From the NCBI GenBank assembly GCA_022496205.1, contig WTXD01000002.1, positions 930,001-994,000 of the forward strand: DNA of 64,000 nucleotides. Direction: 5' to 3'. Both the position numbers and the translations under genes were made by a program. Below the pieces are notes generated by a model. The model saw only the letters and a program-made list of their open reading frames with translations, was not told the DNA's origin and made no database searches. How positions within the stretch are numbered: the stretch's first letter is position 1; the number at the start of each line of letters is the position of its first letter. This document shows, one piece after another, positions 21,801-38,170 of this stretch. The DNA comes from Gloeopeniophorella convolvens (taxonomy: Eukaryota > Basidiomycota > Agaricomycetes > Russulales).

Positions 21801-22237
21801 ACTGAGCTGGCCATCCAACAGACGTATGTGTGTCGGCAGCGCTGGATGCGGTCAAAGAGAACGTATCTGTGCCATGGGCTGTGGAGAAGACCGAGCCTCC
21901 TCCTGGGGAAGACAGCTCGACGACGGCGAGCGCAGAGCAGGAGGACGTAACCCAGACGCCAGAGAATTCACCCACATCCCCTCAGCGGCGCGTCCTCCGA
22001 CCTCACAACTTCGCCAAGGCCCTCAAAGAAATCACACCTTCTGCGTCCGAGTCTCTTGGCACCCTAGCAGACCTCCGTAGATGGAACGACGAATTCGGCG
22101 AGGGGCGGAAGCGCAAGAAGCAAGTCTGGGGCAAGGACCGGTTCGGCTTTTCGAAGCAGTGGAACAAAGGGGAGGACGGCAGGGTCGCTGCTGCAACTTC
22201 AAGCAACAACGAGTCTGATAGATTATCTACAGAATAG
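18804..22237 (+). CDS. Large mitochondrial-type AAA ATPase (ATAD1/Msp1-related module)
   Basis: Six exons (18804-19425, 19484-20932, 20996-21243, 21300-21615, 21665-21766, 21822-22237) give about 1050 residues. The N-terminus MRSHLLLRRTCLSTKTSSVS is Arg/Ser/Thr-rich without acidic residues, as in a mitochondrial presequence (inference). Some 700 residues of poorly conserved, partly disordered sequence follow. A single AAA module begins near residue 700: HTIDSVRTIVSLPLLHPTAF, Walker A FGPPGTGKTLVVRALAKEA (about 738-746), YVGEGEKLVRSVFSLARR, Walker B VVFIDEIDALFG, GATNRPFDLDDAVLRRLPRR with the Arg-finger region, and sensor 2 SGSDLKHVCVSAALDAVKE. The module order and RRLPRR are closest to Msp1/ATAD1, but this protein is about three times longer and its function is not established. 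Confidence 0.85.
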
Positions 22238-22320
22238 AGTACCCGTTTGACCATAATACACCGAAGCCAGGTAGAGGGCCGCGTTTCGGAGAATACAACG
22301 TTGCGGTGTGCTGGCGCGGG

Positions 22321-23608
22321 TCAACCCCGGCGGCCCTTCCCTCGCCGCTTTGGTCGGACTGGCTCCTCGTCTTCGTCGACTTCCATGGCCGCCTCGGGCT
22401 CGCTGTAGGGTGTGTCAGTTACGAACGGCCGTGTCACAGAAAACGTGCTCACCCATTTCCCGCGGCGTCCTGCGCTTGGGATGGTCCCTCCTCTTCCATG
22501 AGAATCTCTTCCTCAGCGCTCTCCTCGGACGCAGCCACGCTCCGCCGCCGCCTCGGGCGCGTCCAGTCGTCCTTAGGTGCGGCCGCCTCGCCGATCGGGG
22601 TAACCTTATCGCTCCCGACTCTGCCCCAGTCCTCGCTGCAGGCAGGACACTTGGCGGAGGATTTGCGGTAGAGGTCGTAGCAGTTGTTGTGGATCCGCAC
22701 TCCGCAGTTGGCTCTGGGGCATGCGTGGCCACGAGTCAGGATCTGTGGGACATTTATGCGGCAGTGATGTTGGTCCAAGAAGTCCCGCGTACCTCGTGGC
22801 AGATGATACATTCCAGGATCTCCTCTGGGTAGGTCGACTTCAAATAGGGCTGTAGTTCCAGCAACGCGCGCGGGGCCAGGGAGAAGCGGCCTTTTCTGCG
22901 GAGAAATTAGTACCCCGTGGTGGACCGGCGGTTCGAAGGACGCACTTGCTCTTCAACAACCACCCTTTTGCGACGAAGCTATTCAGCACGTTCTCCGCTT
23001 GGGTCTTCGTCATTTGCGACTTCAGCGAGTTAACTTCGCGGAGAGCAGCTAGCGAAGATATGGAGTATGAGCTGTTTGGAGCCAGCATGATTTGTTCGAC
23101 CTGTGAGGACGAGAGGAGCGGAATCTCAGTGGGTGTTTGCGGTAGATAAAATAGAATGGTCAGCGCACGAGAGCTTTGAAGTAGGATATCTCGAGCCCTG
23201 AATAATCGCTTGCAATCTGAGCAATCTCATCGTCCCTTCGATTGACCTGAGGAATGTCGATAAATCTCGGGGTGGGGCGAGTGCAGGCTGCCTACCAGCG
23301 CATATATATCCTTCCCAGTGACCTCGTTGTGTATGTGGGAGAACTCCAAGTCCAAGGGATCGAGTGATCTGTTTACAGCAGCAATGAAGGTGTCCCAACC
23401 ATCCGTGCCATTTGCATCGACCCGAAGAGTTTCGTCCGCAGCTGCCGATTCGACTCAGCATAGTCGCCGCCGAGGAATGGTAAAGATGACCACCTTTGAC
23501 AGCCGCGACAGATTGCTTCCACAATGCCTTCGCTAGGTCCGCCGAGAGGACTCGACGGGAGATAACAGACTGGAGAAAGAGGCGTTGCACATCATTCGAG
23601 GACACCAT
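22321..23608 (-). CDS. NSE1: NSE1, RING-type subunit of the SMC5-SMC6 complex
   Basis: Nse1 pairs with the MAGE protein Nse3 in the SMC5/6 complex for recombinational repair and has E3 ubiquitin ligase activity. Seven exons (23608-23494, 23453-23296, 23246-23169, 23100-22946, 22895-22793, 22742-22453, 22402-22321) give 326 residues. MVSSNDVQRLFLQSVISRRV begins the winged-helix part, followed by EFSHIHNEVTGKDIYALVNR and MTKTQAENVLNSFVAKGWLL. The C-terminal RING-like domain has CIICHE, GHACPRANCGVRIHNNC and KCPACSEDW, the C4HC3-like set of this family. An acidic and basic tail follows. The first intron is only 40 nt. The gene is convergent with the AAA ATPase (83 bp between stops). Confidence 0.92.
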
Positions 23609-23822
23609 GTCTTGGTGTGATGCGAGAGCGAGTGCAAGAACGCGTCAATTCGCCCGGACGCGTCGCAGCCACAGGCGCGTCTCGCTTGCGCCGGCCTCAC
23701 GTGCGCCGCCCAACGCCCTCCTCCACGGTGACAACGTAAATTTCACACCGAAGCAATGATAGTATGTAGTAGAGTGTTCGTGCAATTCGTAAAGATATAG
23801 GTTGCGCCAGTTAGGAGATGTG

Positions 23823-24653
23823 TCAGGGTTTAGGCACGCGCAGCGTCTTGCTCACCATCATCGCGGCCCATACACCGAAGATGAGGCTCACGACATGGAG
23901 GTCGCCGCTTCCTCCCGACTTTCCCCATAAGGTAATAACCCCACCTGGGAGACCCTCCTTGCCCTCAATCCACCCTTCCTTTACCCAATAAGAAAGAAGG
24001 CCCACAAGTGCCAAGGATGAAGGGATAGGCAGCCCCTCAAAATACCGCGCCTTCCCCGTTGGGTCCTTGGGCACCAATGCTACAGTAGCATTGAATCTGG
24101 CAAGACGCGCAAGGCCGCAGCAGATGAAGCAGGCCAGTGCGACTGTGTCAAGGGTCGTGCGAAGGCCCACGACGAATGCCAAGACCGCTGGAGCAACCCC
24201 AAAGGATATCTACGCAGCACGACGTCAGAGTGAGACGATGGTCGAAGCGGGGAACCGCGCACCAGATCTGCCAGCGAGTCGAGCTCCTGACCCAGCATAC
24301 TGGTCGACTTCCTCCAGCGGGCGACCTTTCCGTCGAGAAAGTCGAATATAAGGCCCGCCAGGGGGAATAAAAGGGCGTTCCGAAGGTGGTAGTCATCATG
24401 CGTTAAAAGGTAGTTGGCGGAGGAGAACAGTGAGAAGGATCCGCAGAAGCCGTTCATGATAGTGACAAGGTCTGCTAGCCGGAAATTCCTGGACGAGGGT
24501 CAGCACAGGGGGTGAGGGGGCGATACGTGACAGACCCCACCTGACGAGCGAGAAGTGACCCTCGGTGTCATTATACTGTTGCAAGGCAGAAGACGCATGC
24601 TGGACATCATCAGCTTTTTCAACCTTTGACTTTGATTCTTTCCGTTGGATCAT
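23823..24653 (-). CDS. CHO1: CDP-diacylglycerol-serine O-phosphatidyltransferase (phosphatidylserine synthase)
   Basis: Makes phosphatidylserine from CDP-diacylglycerol and serine in the endoplasmic reticulum. Three exons (24653-24541, 24488-24263, 24209-23823) give 241 residues. [20 protein letters not shown] leads into the first membrane segment. The CDP-alcohol signature is intact: [18 protein letters not shown] with QELDSLADL. The type II synthase sequence [18 protein letters not shown] follows, then [13 protein letters not shown] and [21 protein letters not shown] 24653 gives the normal start; the frame upstream lacks another ATG. It sits 127 bp from the PRI2 stop and 214 bp from the NSE1 start, all on the same strand. 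Confidence 0.95.
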
Positions 24654-24780
24654 TGCAATCGTCAGAGCGTGGTCGGCGGGCACAAGGACGAGGCGGATTG
24701 GACTAAGTACTTAGCTTAAAAGGCCGCGGCCGGCTCCGTCGCAATAGCTTACATAACACAAAGAATACAGCGCACCTAAC

Positions 24781-26596
24781 TTACGAACTTGACATAACGA
24801 CATCACCTTCCCCATCTGCCTCCACCTTGACTCCCTCCACTAGCGATTTCTCCAACGCTCGGCTCGCCGAAACGTATTGGTTTGGGTGCGTCACCGTCTC
24901 CCCGGATCCGATGCCATCTCCCTTTCGGACCTTCTGTCTCGCGTGTGTGATCTCGTACACTCGTGTGCACGCGACATGGAAGGCCTCCGCTTTGACTGTG
25001 CTCATGATCTCGGGGAGGTCATCCCTCGTTAGCCCCTGTGACGAATACATAGACAACAGAGCAGTCTCGAGGTTTTCCCCAGAGAAGTGGCGATATGGGC
25101 ACCCATGCGAATCTGTGGCACCGGGCTGGTCGTTCATCAATATTTGCTGGCAACTGACCACGACTTTAGCCTTATTTGCATTCCGCAGAGCACAAAGGTA
25201 TACCTCTTGGCGGGATAATTTGCCCGTCTGCCCTCAAGACCATACGAGTGCCGGATATTGTACTTGTAATGCTTGTTGAACTGGTCATCGGTATGGCCAC
25301 TGAACGATCTTCGCCAGAAGATCAGGGCTTCCTCGATCGACAGACCCAGAGCCTACGAGCTTCGTTTAAGTAGAGTGACGTTGCAACTTCAAGATGACCG
25401 ACCTTCAAGAACAGACCGTACTGCAAACGCCCGAAGTGCTTAAGATGGTGGTCGCGTTTGAGGTTTGCATGTAAGTTCCGCATACACATTGGGAAGTGTT
25501 TCTGTGCGAGTTCATCGACCATGTCGGCTCGGATGTCTTCACCGTTACTTTCGCTCGTGTTCCAATCCGAGCCCACCCCAGCAAGGAAGCCTTGGGACAG
25601 GTTTGCGAGAATTGGCTCCAACCGGGTGTCCTCGTCCATCCGAGGTAGCGCCTTTGCGGTCATCTGACGCTGTGTTAACTGTGGACTCACATTCCAGGCG
25701 ATCGTTCATTACCTCCAGAGCCTGCTCTAACCGAGTTTGAAACTCTTGATATACGATACTCGATCGGTCTTTACCGGGTACGTATGCCCAGCCACCTTTG
25801 AGAAAGACTCGTCGCTTGTCCACGAGGTCAGGGACACGAGTCCACCGGACCTGGGGCGGTGTCAGCATTGAGGTCAATAGGAACGATCATGCACACTTTG
25901 AAGTACTCGTCGTCATCTACGTCCGGGTGTGCCGCTTTGAGCTGTGCCGCGTAGGTTTTCTTCTCGCTCTCTTCCACCTATAAAGGTAGTCAGGCGCACC
26001 CGGTAATGCGTACAGCCAAGAATAGTACCGAAACCCAGTCGAAATCTCTGGATTTGAAAAATTCTTTCTTCTCCGAGTTGGTTGCTTCAAAATAGCGCAC
26101 ACGGAACAGCGTAGTCTCCGCTTTCACAAATCGCCGCCTAAGTTCCTCTCTGCGAGACGTGGTCATCACCAGCTGTCGGTGCTGAGGTCGGGGCGACGTA
26201 CGATCGACAGAAAGCGAGTCTCAGTACAAAATGCCCGACGATGTCCTTCCTTCTCTGCCCATCTCTATCAAGAGTTATTGCGGAATTATGGTCCAGTGGA
26301 ATGTGCTTGTCGCATTGCTGCTTCGTGATTGTTCTGAGTTCATCAAACGGCCTATTGCGCGTGAAGCACGACTCAATTTCTGACAAGACTCGCAGACGAT
26401 CTATGGCGCAGGTTTCGAATTCCTCAATTGTGATGTCGTCTATCGGTGGCTGGTCATATCTGCAGTTACGAAGGCGATTCAGCACGGGCTATAGTGTTGC
26501 GAAGCTCAGGATGCCTCACAGGTTCAGCCTGTGGGGGTACTTCAACCCGAAGTGGCTTTTCACTTCAGCATCTACCTTCCTGCTGATTTTTTGCAT
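24781..26596 (-). CDS. PRI2: DNA primase large subunit
   Basis: Regulatory subunit of the polymerase alpha-primase complex that makes RNA primers for nuclear DNA replication. Eight exons (26596-26520, 26459-26202, 26149-26029, 25977-25897, 25850-25713, 25669-25403, 25352-25204, 25153-24781) give about 487 residues. Early sequence: YPHRLNLYDQPPIDDITIEE. The four cysteine ligands of the [4Fe-4S] cluster are all visible: CMRNLHANLKRDHHLKHFGR, SCQQILMNDQPGATD, HGCPYRHFS and HVACTRVYE. RLQYGLFLK and KYNIRHSYGLEG are also conserved. The exon 6 acceptor is ambiguous by two codons (25669 or 25663). All other junctions hold frame. Confidence 0.95.
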
Positions 26597-27013
26597 TGGT
26601 AGGTGACGAAAGTTGGGGTGGGTTTACAGACAACTGATACCGTGATATGATGGATGCCGGCCAAGCTTGCGAGTCGCGTCTCTGATTTAACACGCGTCGC
26701 GCTTTTGGTCGCCTGTTTACACGTTATGTCACGCGTCGGTCACGCCTCTCTGTCTGGGTCTTGAGGCGGCTCTCCAGCTCCAGGGGCAAGCTCCAAGGAG
26801 TCCTGTCGACGCAAAACGGTCGGTGTATCTAATACATTCTGTTCATGACCATGGACAATATAATACACTGTTCGACACTTATAAATACAACGTCAGAGGG
26901 ACGCGGGAATATAAAAGCGCGTATATACGGCATAAGAGAGACCAGATAGCGAATTAGCAGGACGAGCAAACGAAAGCAGGGTACCGACATATCATAATAG
27001 GAGGACATAAGGA
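26597..27013. other. Intergenic region upstream of PRI2
   Basis: About 420 bp between two minus-strand genes; AT-richer than its surroundings around 26830-27000. No specific element was recognised. Confidence 0.5.
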
Positions 27014-30000
27014 TCAGCTCCGGGATCCGCGAGCCCGAGAGGCATAATTGAGCCTGTGGCGTTCGGCTTGGGGGTGGTCATCATAACCTTCAAAGTGCAC
27101 ACCAGGGCGTCTCCGTCGCGCAGCCCCGCGCTCTCGCACCTGCGCCTCTTCTCGGTTCCGCCACGCATATGTTGCCTGCTGAGGATCCCGCTGTGGTGGG
27201 ATCAACTTCGGGGTGGGACTTCGGGTAGAGTTCGCCGGCGAAGTCAGCACGGTGCTAGCCTGAGGCCCCACGTGTGTCAGTAAGGGACGAAACGACGTCA
27301 CGGCAGGACGTACACCAGCATTGGTTCCGTCAAGGGCTTCCGCAGATGCTCCAGACATAGTACGATACCGCTTCGACACGATTCGGAATGACGCAAACGC
27401 ATTTGGGGCCGCGCTGATTTTCTGCTCAACTGCGGCGGCAAGGATAGCCTCGGGAGCTGGGCGCGGCGCTTGTTGTTGCGGCTGTGGATGCGCCTGTGCT
27501 TGCACTTGCGACTGCGTCGAAGGCTGCGGTTGTAGCTGTGGCTGCTGGATGCCCCCATTCTCGCCGCCAGATCTCGCCTGCCACTGCGGCTGTGAATGGT
27601 ACTGTGGTTGTGACTGCGACTGCGACTGAACCTGCGGTTGTGGAGGTTGCGGCTGCGGCTGGGGAGCTGAGGACTGAGGAGCAACGGGTGCTGGAGTATG
27701 CGTAGCAACAACGACTGGCGGCTTCTTCAACCTCGTAGGCGCAGCGGCCGCTCTAGAGTCGGAGTCATAGTGCAGAGCCATTGGGGACTTGGGCGAAGTC
27801 CGCTTGGCTGCGGTGGCTGTCCGTGAGCGCGACTCGGGAGCCTTCGACTCGTGAGGGTGCTGCTTTTGCGCCGACGATTTGGAACGGAATAGGCCAAGCC
27901 CCTGGAAGAAACCGCTCTTCTTCTTTGGTTCTTGGTAGGACTGTGTGGACATTACAGGTGCTACCGGCTGGTCCGAGACGACAGGCAGCTTGGTCGACAC
28001 AGCAAGCGAAGATGGGGTATTCAGCTCCGATTCCTGGGACGGCGAAGGGATCGTGTTTCTACGCTGCTTTGCGTTAGGGGCTGGGGTGGAATGACCCGGG
28101 GTCTGAATCCGAGCCGCATACGGATCTCCCACAGCTTGCGCTGTGGAATACGAGCGAACCGGTGTTGGAGATACAGGGGCAAGTGCACGTGGAACAGGCT
28201 GAGTCTGCGATCGAACGGGAGGAGGAGGCTGAGCGTGAGAAATGACGGCAGGTGAAGGGACAGATGCGCTGTGATGATGGCGAGTGGTGGGTTGACGCGC
28301 GGTCGCGGGCACAGGGGGATGCGTGGCTGCAGGGACATTACGATCACCCGAGCTTTCTGGCGTGGGCATTGCAGAGTGTGAGCTTTGTTGAGGGAAACCA
28401 GCACGCTGTGTTATGGTCTGTGGATGAGCTATGGGTGACATGGGCGGCATCAGCATTGACCCTTGAGAAGACGGCGTCTGGCCTAACAGGGTTGTAGACC
28501 CAGTGTCGTGAGAAGGTGTCCTTATCGTAGCCTGCGGCGGTCCCTGAGGAGCCGCAACAGGTTGTGAGCGTGATCGAGGGGATGGGTTTCCAGAGCCAGT
28601 CTTGGGTGACGGATTATTCACGGGTGCGCTAGATACGGGGACGTTATTAGTCGCAGTGATTGCTTCTAAATGGGTGCGGGGTGCCAGGGAAGGGTATACG
28701 GATGCGTTAGGGTATGCCGACGAGTTTGAGTTCTGATGTAGCATATTTAAGGCGTTAGACCGAGAAGAATCATGAACTTGTAGAGAGTCATTGCCGACAG
28801 GAACATGTGTAGGGGGAACTGGAACGGGGATAGGTTGTGCCTGAGGTTTGGGAGGTGTCCCTTGGTTTCCTGGACGAGGATGCAGGGTTGGAGATGCCTT
28901 GGTTGACCGCGGCGTCCGTTCACTTGAAGGTACAGTGCTCACACCCACCCTTAAGATAGCTTCTTGAGCGTGCCGATCCATTTGACCGAATCCATCCCTC
29001 GACATCTGTGCAATCTGGAGGCGGTCCCCCTGGGGAGAATGTTGACGATAGCCATCCAGATTGTCCTCCCGAATTGGGAACGCTGCTGCTAGGTCTGGAG
29101 CGATCGGTCTTGAAGGGACCGGAGTGATATTGGAGGGCTGGCCATTACCATGGGACACAGGAGCTGATGGGTGTCTCAAGGGCTTCGCGGCGACGACATC
29201 AGGAACGATGGGTGGAACGCCCTTCGGCGACACACGCTGAGCGCCCGCATTTACGGGTAGAGATGCCGAGTGAGCGTAAGTTGGTGCTGGTGTTCGACTG
29301 GCTGTGGTCACAGTGTGCCACGGATTTTCCTGCGCAAGAGGTTGAGTGGGAGGTTCTGGCTGGTAAGATGATGCATTGGCAGGGGCACGTGGCAGAAGTG
29401 CTGGCGTATTCACGCTGGGCATCGCGTGGCGCTGGGCATCCGCCGGAGCGGGAGATGCTACCAGCGAGGGTGCAAAGACCATTGGAGACGGGACCACAGC
29501 TGGCCGCGGCACAGTAGGTGTGGGCTGAGGCTCCGCCAGCCAATGTGCCGGTTGTACCCATGGCTGAGGCGGGGGAGGGTGTACAGCTGGAGCCTGAGAT
29601 TGGATCGGCGGATCAGGTTGCGTGCCGATCACTGCACGAGGGGCACCACGAGAATGCTTGTCGTACAACGCCTGTGGGTGTTGTGACGCTTGCGTTGCGG
29701 ACAAACCCTGACGCGTAGCTGAATCTTTAGAGGTGGCTGGCACAGTTGGGGCTGTCGGACGTCGGACACCGAATTCTTGTAAGCTGTCAGAGGGACCTTC
29801 TCCGGCTCTGATACTGATGACCTGTGGGACAGAACCAGACGTATCATTACGCGATGGTGGTGGTGGTACGGCACGCGGGGCTGGTGTGGGCTGAGCAGCG
29901 TCCTTGCTCGACGTGTGCGTATCCACGACCTTGGCATTGGAGGTCTCGCGATGAAATAGCCAACCACCAAGGCCGCTTTTTGAGTGTTTCTGATAGAGAG

Positions 30001-31582
30001 TTAGAACGGAGCGAGCAAGGATGTTGTGGTACGACGGACCTCTGGTTTGTGGGACCGCTTCTCGGCAGGCTGCTGCGCCGGCTGTGTGCCATTCGGTCTG
30101 GACGCCGACTCGTAAGCAACACTAGTGCGGTGACCACCGGATGTTCGTGGACGCTCCATTGATCGGCCATTTTCAGCAGCTTTCGCGCGCTGATCAAATG
30201 AACTAAGCCGACCGCCGACACACACGCTGCACAAACTTACATGCTCTCTCCTCGATGCACGCTCACTGTCACTTGTGGAGACGGCATATCCAGGAGGGTA
30301 CGGCACCGTCAGGTTCTGGGACGGCGAACCCTTTTGAGGCTTTGTGGTGGGCTTCTCGTTCAGAGTAGCCACTGATGCGTACTGGGTTTGAGGTAACGTC
30401 GCTGCTCGCCGAGGCTCATGAGCCACAGTGTTAGCCTCAGGCTGATTTTGCGAGGGTTGCGGAGGTGTAGTGGGATGTGTAGTCTGGCGCAAGACGGTTG
30501 GTACAGCGGGCTGAAAGTATCACATAATCAAGTTATGATGCGTCCGGAGCGAGACTCGTACGCACTGTGGTAGATGTGCGTTCCCTGTGGTGGCGCCTGG
30601 GTCGTATGGAACCTTGAGGCTTCATCAGAGAATTGTCAGACTCGTCCGAGTCTTTGACACGCGCGAGCCTCGGGTCTTTACTTGGCAACAGGACGGGATG
30701 CGAGACACCTTTAACTTCGTGCCGCCGTTCTTGGTCTCGAGTGGCCTTCTGAGGGTACTCATCCCTGACCCTCTGCTCGTATCGCCTCTCATCTTGTCGC
30801 CGTTCCTCCCGACGCCTCTCTTCCTTCTCGCGGCGTCGCTCTTCCTTTTGGCGCCTCCGTTCCTCCTCGTATTTATTCAATTGCTCTTGCTGGTCTCGAA
30901 GAGCCTGCTCAGTAGCCCGGTCCGCGCGCTCCTTATCATTCGATCTGGGGGTTGCCCTAGGAGGATCCTTCGGCCGAGATCTACTTTGTTCTTTGTCCTT
31001 ATCTCGACCTTCCGGGCTTCCTTTCTTCAGAAAGGACGAAGATAGGGGCCAGATGGATGTAGATTGGGGCTCCGCACGAGCGGGAGCGGGCACCGGAGGG
31101 TCGCGCGAGCGATGATGGGAGGGTTTATGGCGGTCGTCTGCATAGCGGACCTGATCTGTAGGCATCAAGGGGGCTCTTTCTGAGGTAGCCACGGGCCGAT
31201 GGGAGGCCGTTCGGGAGTCATAGGTGGGTTCTGGATGCCTTTCGCTCGTGGTGTAAGGGTCCTGGGCAGCTGGTGCATTCGGAGGGTGTGTTCTTTGTGA
31301 CGCATACGCAGCATGCGTCTGAGAAGACTGGGCAGGCGTGATATGCGGAGCTTTGCTGGTGGAAGCCAGTGCATCCGACGGATAGGTGGGCGCAGGGGTG
31401 TGGGATGGCTGGATGTGACCCTCAGAGACGTATCCACGGCTGGAAGGGTGCTTTGTGTCATTCCTGCTGCTTGTATGCGGCTCCGTGTTCTTGCGGAGGG
31501 ACGAGGAGACAGGCTTGTGCCTTGGGCGATCGGTTTCGTGGTTGGGCGGTATAGACGGTTTCCAGAGTCTGTAGGCGTGCAT
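27014..31582 (-). CDS. Large, mostly disordered protein of unknown function (about 1450 residues)
   Basis: Model: exons 31582-30566, 30510-30241, 30189-30040, 29989-27314 and 27259-27014, 1452 residues. I recognise no domain. The N-terminal third is Ser/Pro/His-rich and contains WPLSSSFLKKGSPEGRDKDK and a highly charged probable helix or coiled coil (repeats of EERRR and KEERRRE, about residues 215-275). The middle is Pro/Ser/Thr/Ala-rich. Near the C-terminus come KKSGFFQGLGLFRSKSS, a Pro-Gln tract (PQPQPQPPQPQVQSQSQSQP) and KISAAPNAFASFRIVSKRYR. The FLKKG, KHSKSGLGGWLF and FFQGLGLFRSK phrases look like short linear motifs in a disordered scaffold. Two introns (30190-30240, 51 nt; 27260-27313, 54 nt) have good signals but no stop, so retention would also give protein. 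Confidence 0.75.
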
Positions 31583-32599
31583 AGTCAGAGGGATGAGCGA
31601 GGCCCTGCCTCTCGCAAAGAGAGGAGGTGGGGGAAAGAGAGGGCCTTCGCGGCCCCAGAGGCGGATGCTCTAAATGCGCGCCGTCGGGAGACCAAAGCGG
31701 AAAGGACAGAGTGTGTCGGGCGATGGCCATGAGGTTGGCCGCCAGGCCGCTTTCTGCATACAGCGGGCGCTCTTCCGGCCGCAACGAGTCCTAACGAGTC
31801 CCAAATTTCTGCCTCTTCTTCCCTCTGCCGCTATCGTCCCCGAGCACTTCACCACTGCTGCCCAAGAACGGCACACTCGATCCGTCGCATCGGTTCGTTT
31901 CATTGCACTGCAGTACACCCGAAACACTACACTGAGACACATCCTACATATGTATGTATGCCAGACAACGTGACCGGACAGTTGCACGGCAGCAGAACTG
32001 TCTCTCGTCACAGCGGCGCGCCGAACGGAGGGGCCCCGATTGCCCAGCCCCAAGACAGAGCTGAACAAGAGGACACACTTCCAATGGCCTGCTCTTACAC
32101 AGTTTTGACTCACTACCGACAGTGGACAGCGGAAAGGCTGGTGAAGACCAAGACGGTCTCCCCTGTCGAGATGGTTTAAGGACCGTGTGGTGTAGATATG
32201 AGAGGGTAGATAACAGGTTATTGTGACGTAGATGCCGAGCGCTGAGGTATTAGTGGGATGTCTTTGTTCTGGGGCGATGACCAGGTCGAGGCGATCTGAG
32301 GACGCCAGCTGGTTGCTTATATACGCCAGGATACTTGTGTGGCGACGCTTCGGCAGTCTCCGGGGGCAGCATGCGCGGCTTCACTGGGTCATTGGCAATC
32401 TCACCGAGCCTGCGTCTTCCCCCCTGCACGTCCGCGTCCTCCCTTGCGACATATTCACCCATCATTCACCCCGCCTGCTGTCACCGTTGGCCTTCCTCTC
32501 TCCGACCGCTCAAGCGTACTGTTCGAGTATGGTAGTAATGCACACTTGCATCATCGTCTGCGGACTTGCTAATGTCGTCTCCTGGCGTCCTAGAGCGAC
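31583..32599. other. Divergent promoter region between the disordered-protein gene and USP7
   Basis: About 1 kb between two opposite start codons. Small open frames occur, but none has a motif or a plausible exon structure. No RNA gene or repeat was recognised. Confidence 0.5.
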
Positions 32600-36884
<4,285 letters not shown>

Positions 36885-37065
36885 GAGGGCTGCCGCTGCT
36901 CTGCCTGCTTCGTTGGCTGCTACCTTTGACATTGTATTTTTGACTCCATAATCACGGTCATTCGCACCACGACACTGCATCGTGTCTCTTGATGCCAGTA
37001 TGAAGATTACGACTTGGATAACTGCACAAAACGAGGCGATACACATAAATACTGTAGAATATGAA

Positions 37066-37930
37066 TTATTTTCGCTTTTTCTGTTTTTTGGGAGACTGGA
37101 TTGCCAGTGGTAAGCGGACTCGTGCGTCATCATGTATGTAGCGGAATGAGGACGCACTCGGGGTGAGCGTGAACCAGCTTCGCCCTCACTGGAGACGGCA
37201 TCAGCGCCTGCGCCGACGGAGGGTGGTGCGAGAGTAGATGAAGACTTGGACGGAGTGGCAGGCTTGGGTGATGTGGCCGTGGCAGGAGTAGCGGGAGGCG
37301 CCGGGGAAGCGGGCGGCCTCTTGCCATATATCATCTCTGCGGGCTGGTCAGCAAAGGCAGGGGCTGACTACGAGGATGCCGCAAGTACCATTCCGTGCGC
37401 GGTCAACGGGTATTTGCTCCACGATCGCCCGTGTCTTTTCGTTGGCAAGCATCTCGCTGGCGGTCTGGAACAACACGTGTCCCCACCCCTCGACGAACGA
37501 GTTGGCCTCGGCGTGCACCTCGACGATCTCCGCCTCGAGCTCTTTCTCAGCAGCAAGAAGGCTGTTCCAGAGGTCATCTCCGACGGAGCCCTTTTGCAGC
37601 AGATTCTGGAGCGCTTGCTTGTCCTCACGCAAGCGCAGGATGCGCTGGACATCTGCAATCGCTCTCCGGACTAGCGCAGCTTTGAGAAGAGCATCAGAGG
37701 CGGGCGGATCGGCACGCTGGAGCAACGTGACATAGGTGTCGCGCTCATGGTGTCTCGGGAAGTAGGGCTCGATTTGCTTGGCTGGATATGTGCATGAGCA
37801 TCAAGTGCACAGGGTCAAGGACTGAGCGACGTGGCGTACTCGTGCTGCGTTTTCTGTAAAAACGGCCGAAGATGAAGAGGCCGCCAAAGACGACAAGAAC
37901 GTAAAAGACGGGGACGAAGACAGAGGCCAT
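37066..37930 (-). CDS. SEC66: SEC66 (Sec71), subunit of the SEC62/SEC63 translocation complex
   Basis: Membrane subunit of the complex for post-translational import into the endoplasmic reticulum. Four exons (37930-37840, 37781-37389, 37336-37158, 37095-37066) give 230 residues. A single membrane segment (residues 3-22, FVPVFYVLVVFGGLFIFGRF) is followed by KRSTTKQIEPYFPRHHERDT and VTLLQRADPPASDALLKAAL, characteristic of the family. The cytosolic domain continues with WNSLLAAEKELEAEIVEVHA and EGWGHVLFQTASEM. The tail is Pro/Ala/Ser-rich and ends SPKKQKKRK, encoded by a 30-nt last exon. Without splicing, the frame would run on into the opposite-strand USP7 exons. It is convergent with USP7 and divergent from CIT1 (240 bp). 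Confidence 0.92.
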
Positions 37931-38170
37931 CGTGTCCGGGAGGGGAAGGAATGCCGCGCTGGCGCGTTGGAGGAGAGCGAGCGGGTGCAATGCAGCTATG
38001 CAGTGGCAGCAGTGGCTTGTACGTGGTCGGCTACTGTTTGTCACTTGTTTGTCATCCCGGCTCGCCCGGCCCCCATCGACCGGCCGGAACCCGGGACGAG
38101 TTTAGCGCTTTAGCGCTCTAGCTTAAGAGCCCTCCACTGCTCTCGCCGACTCGGACCTCCTCCAGTTGCC

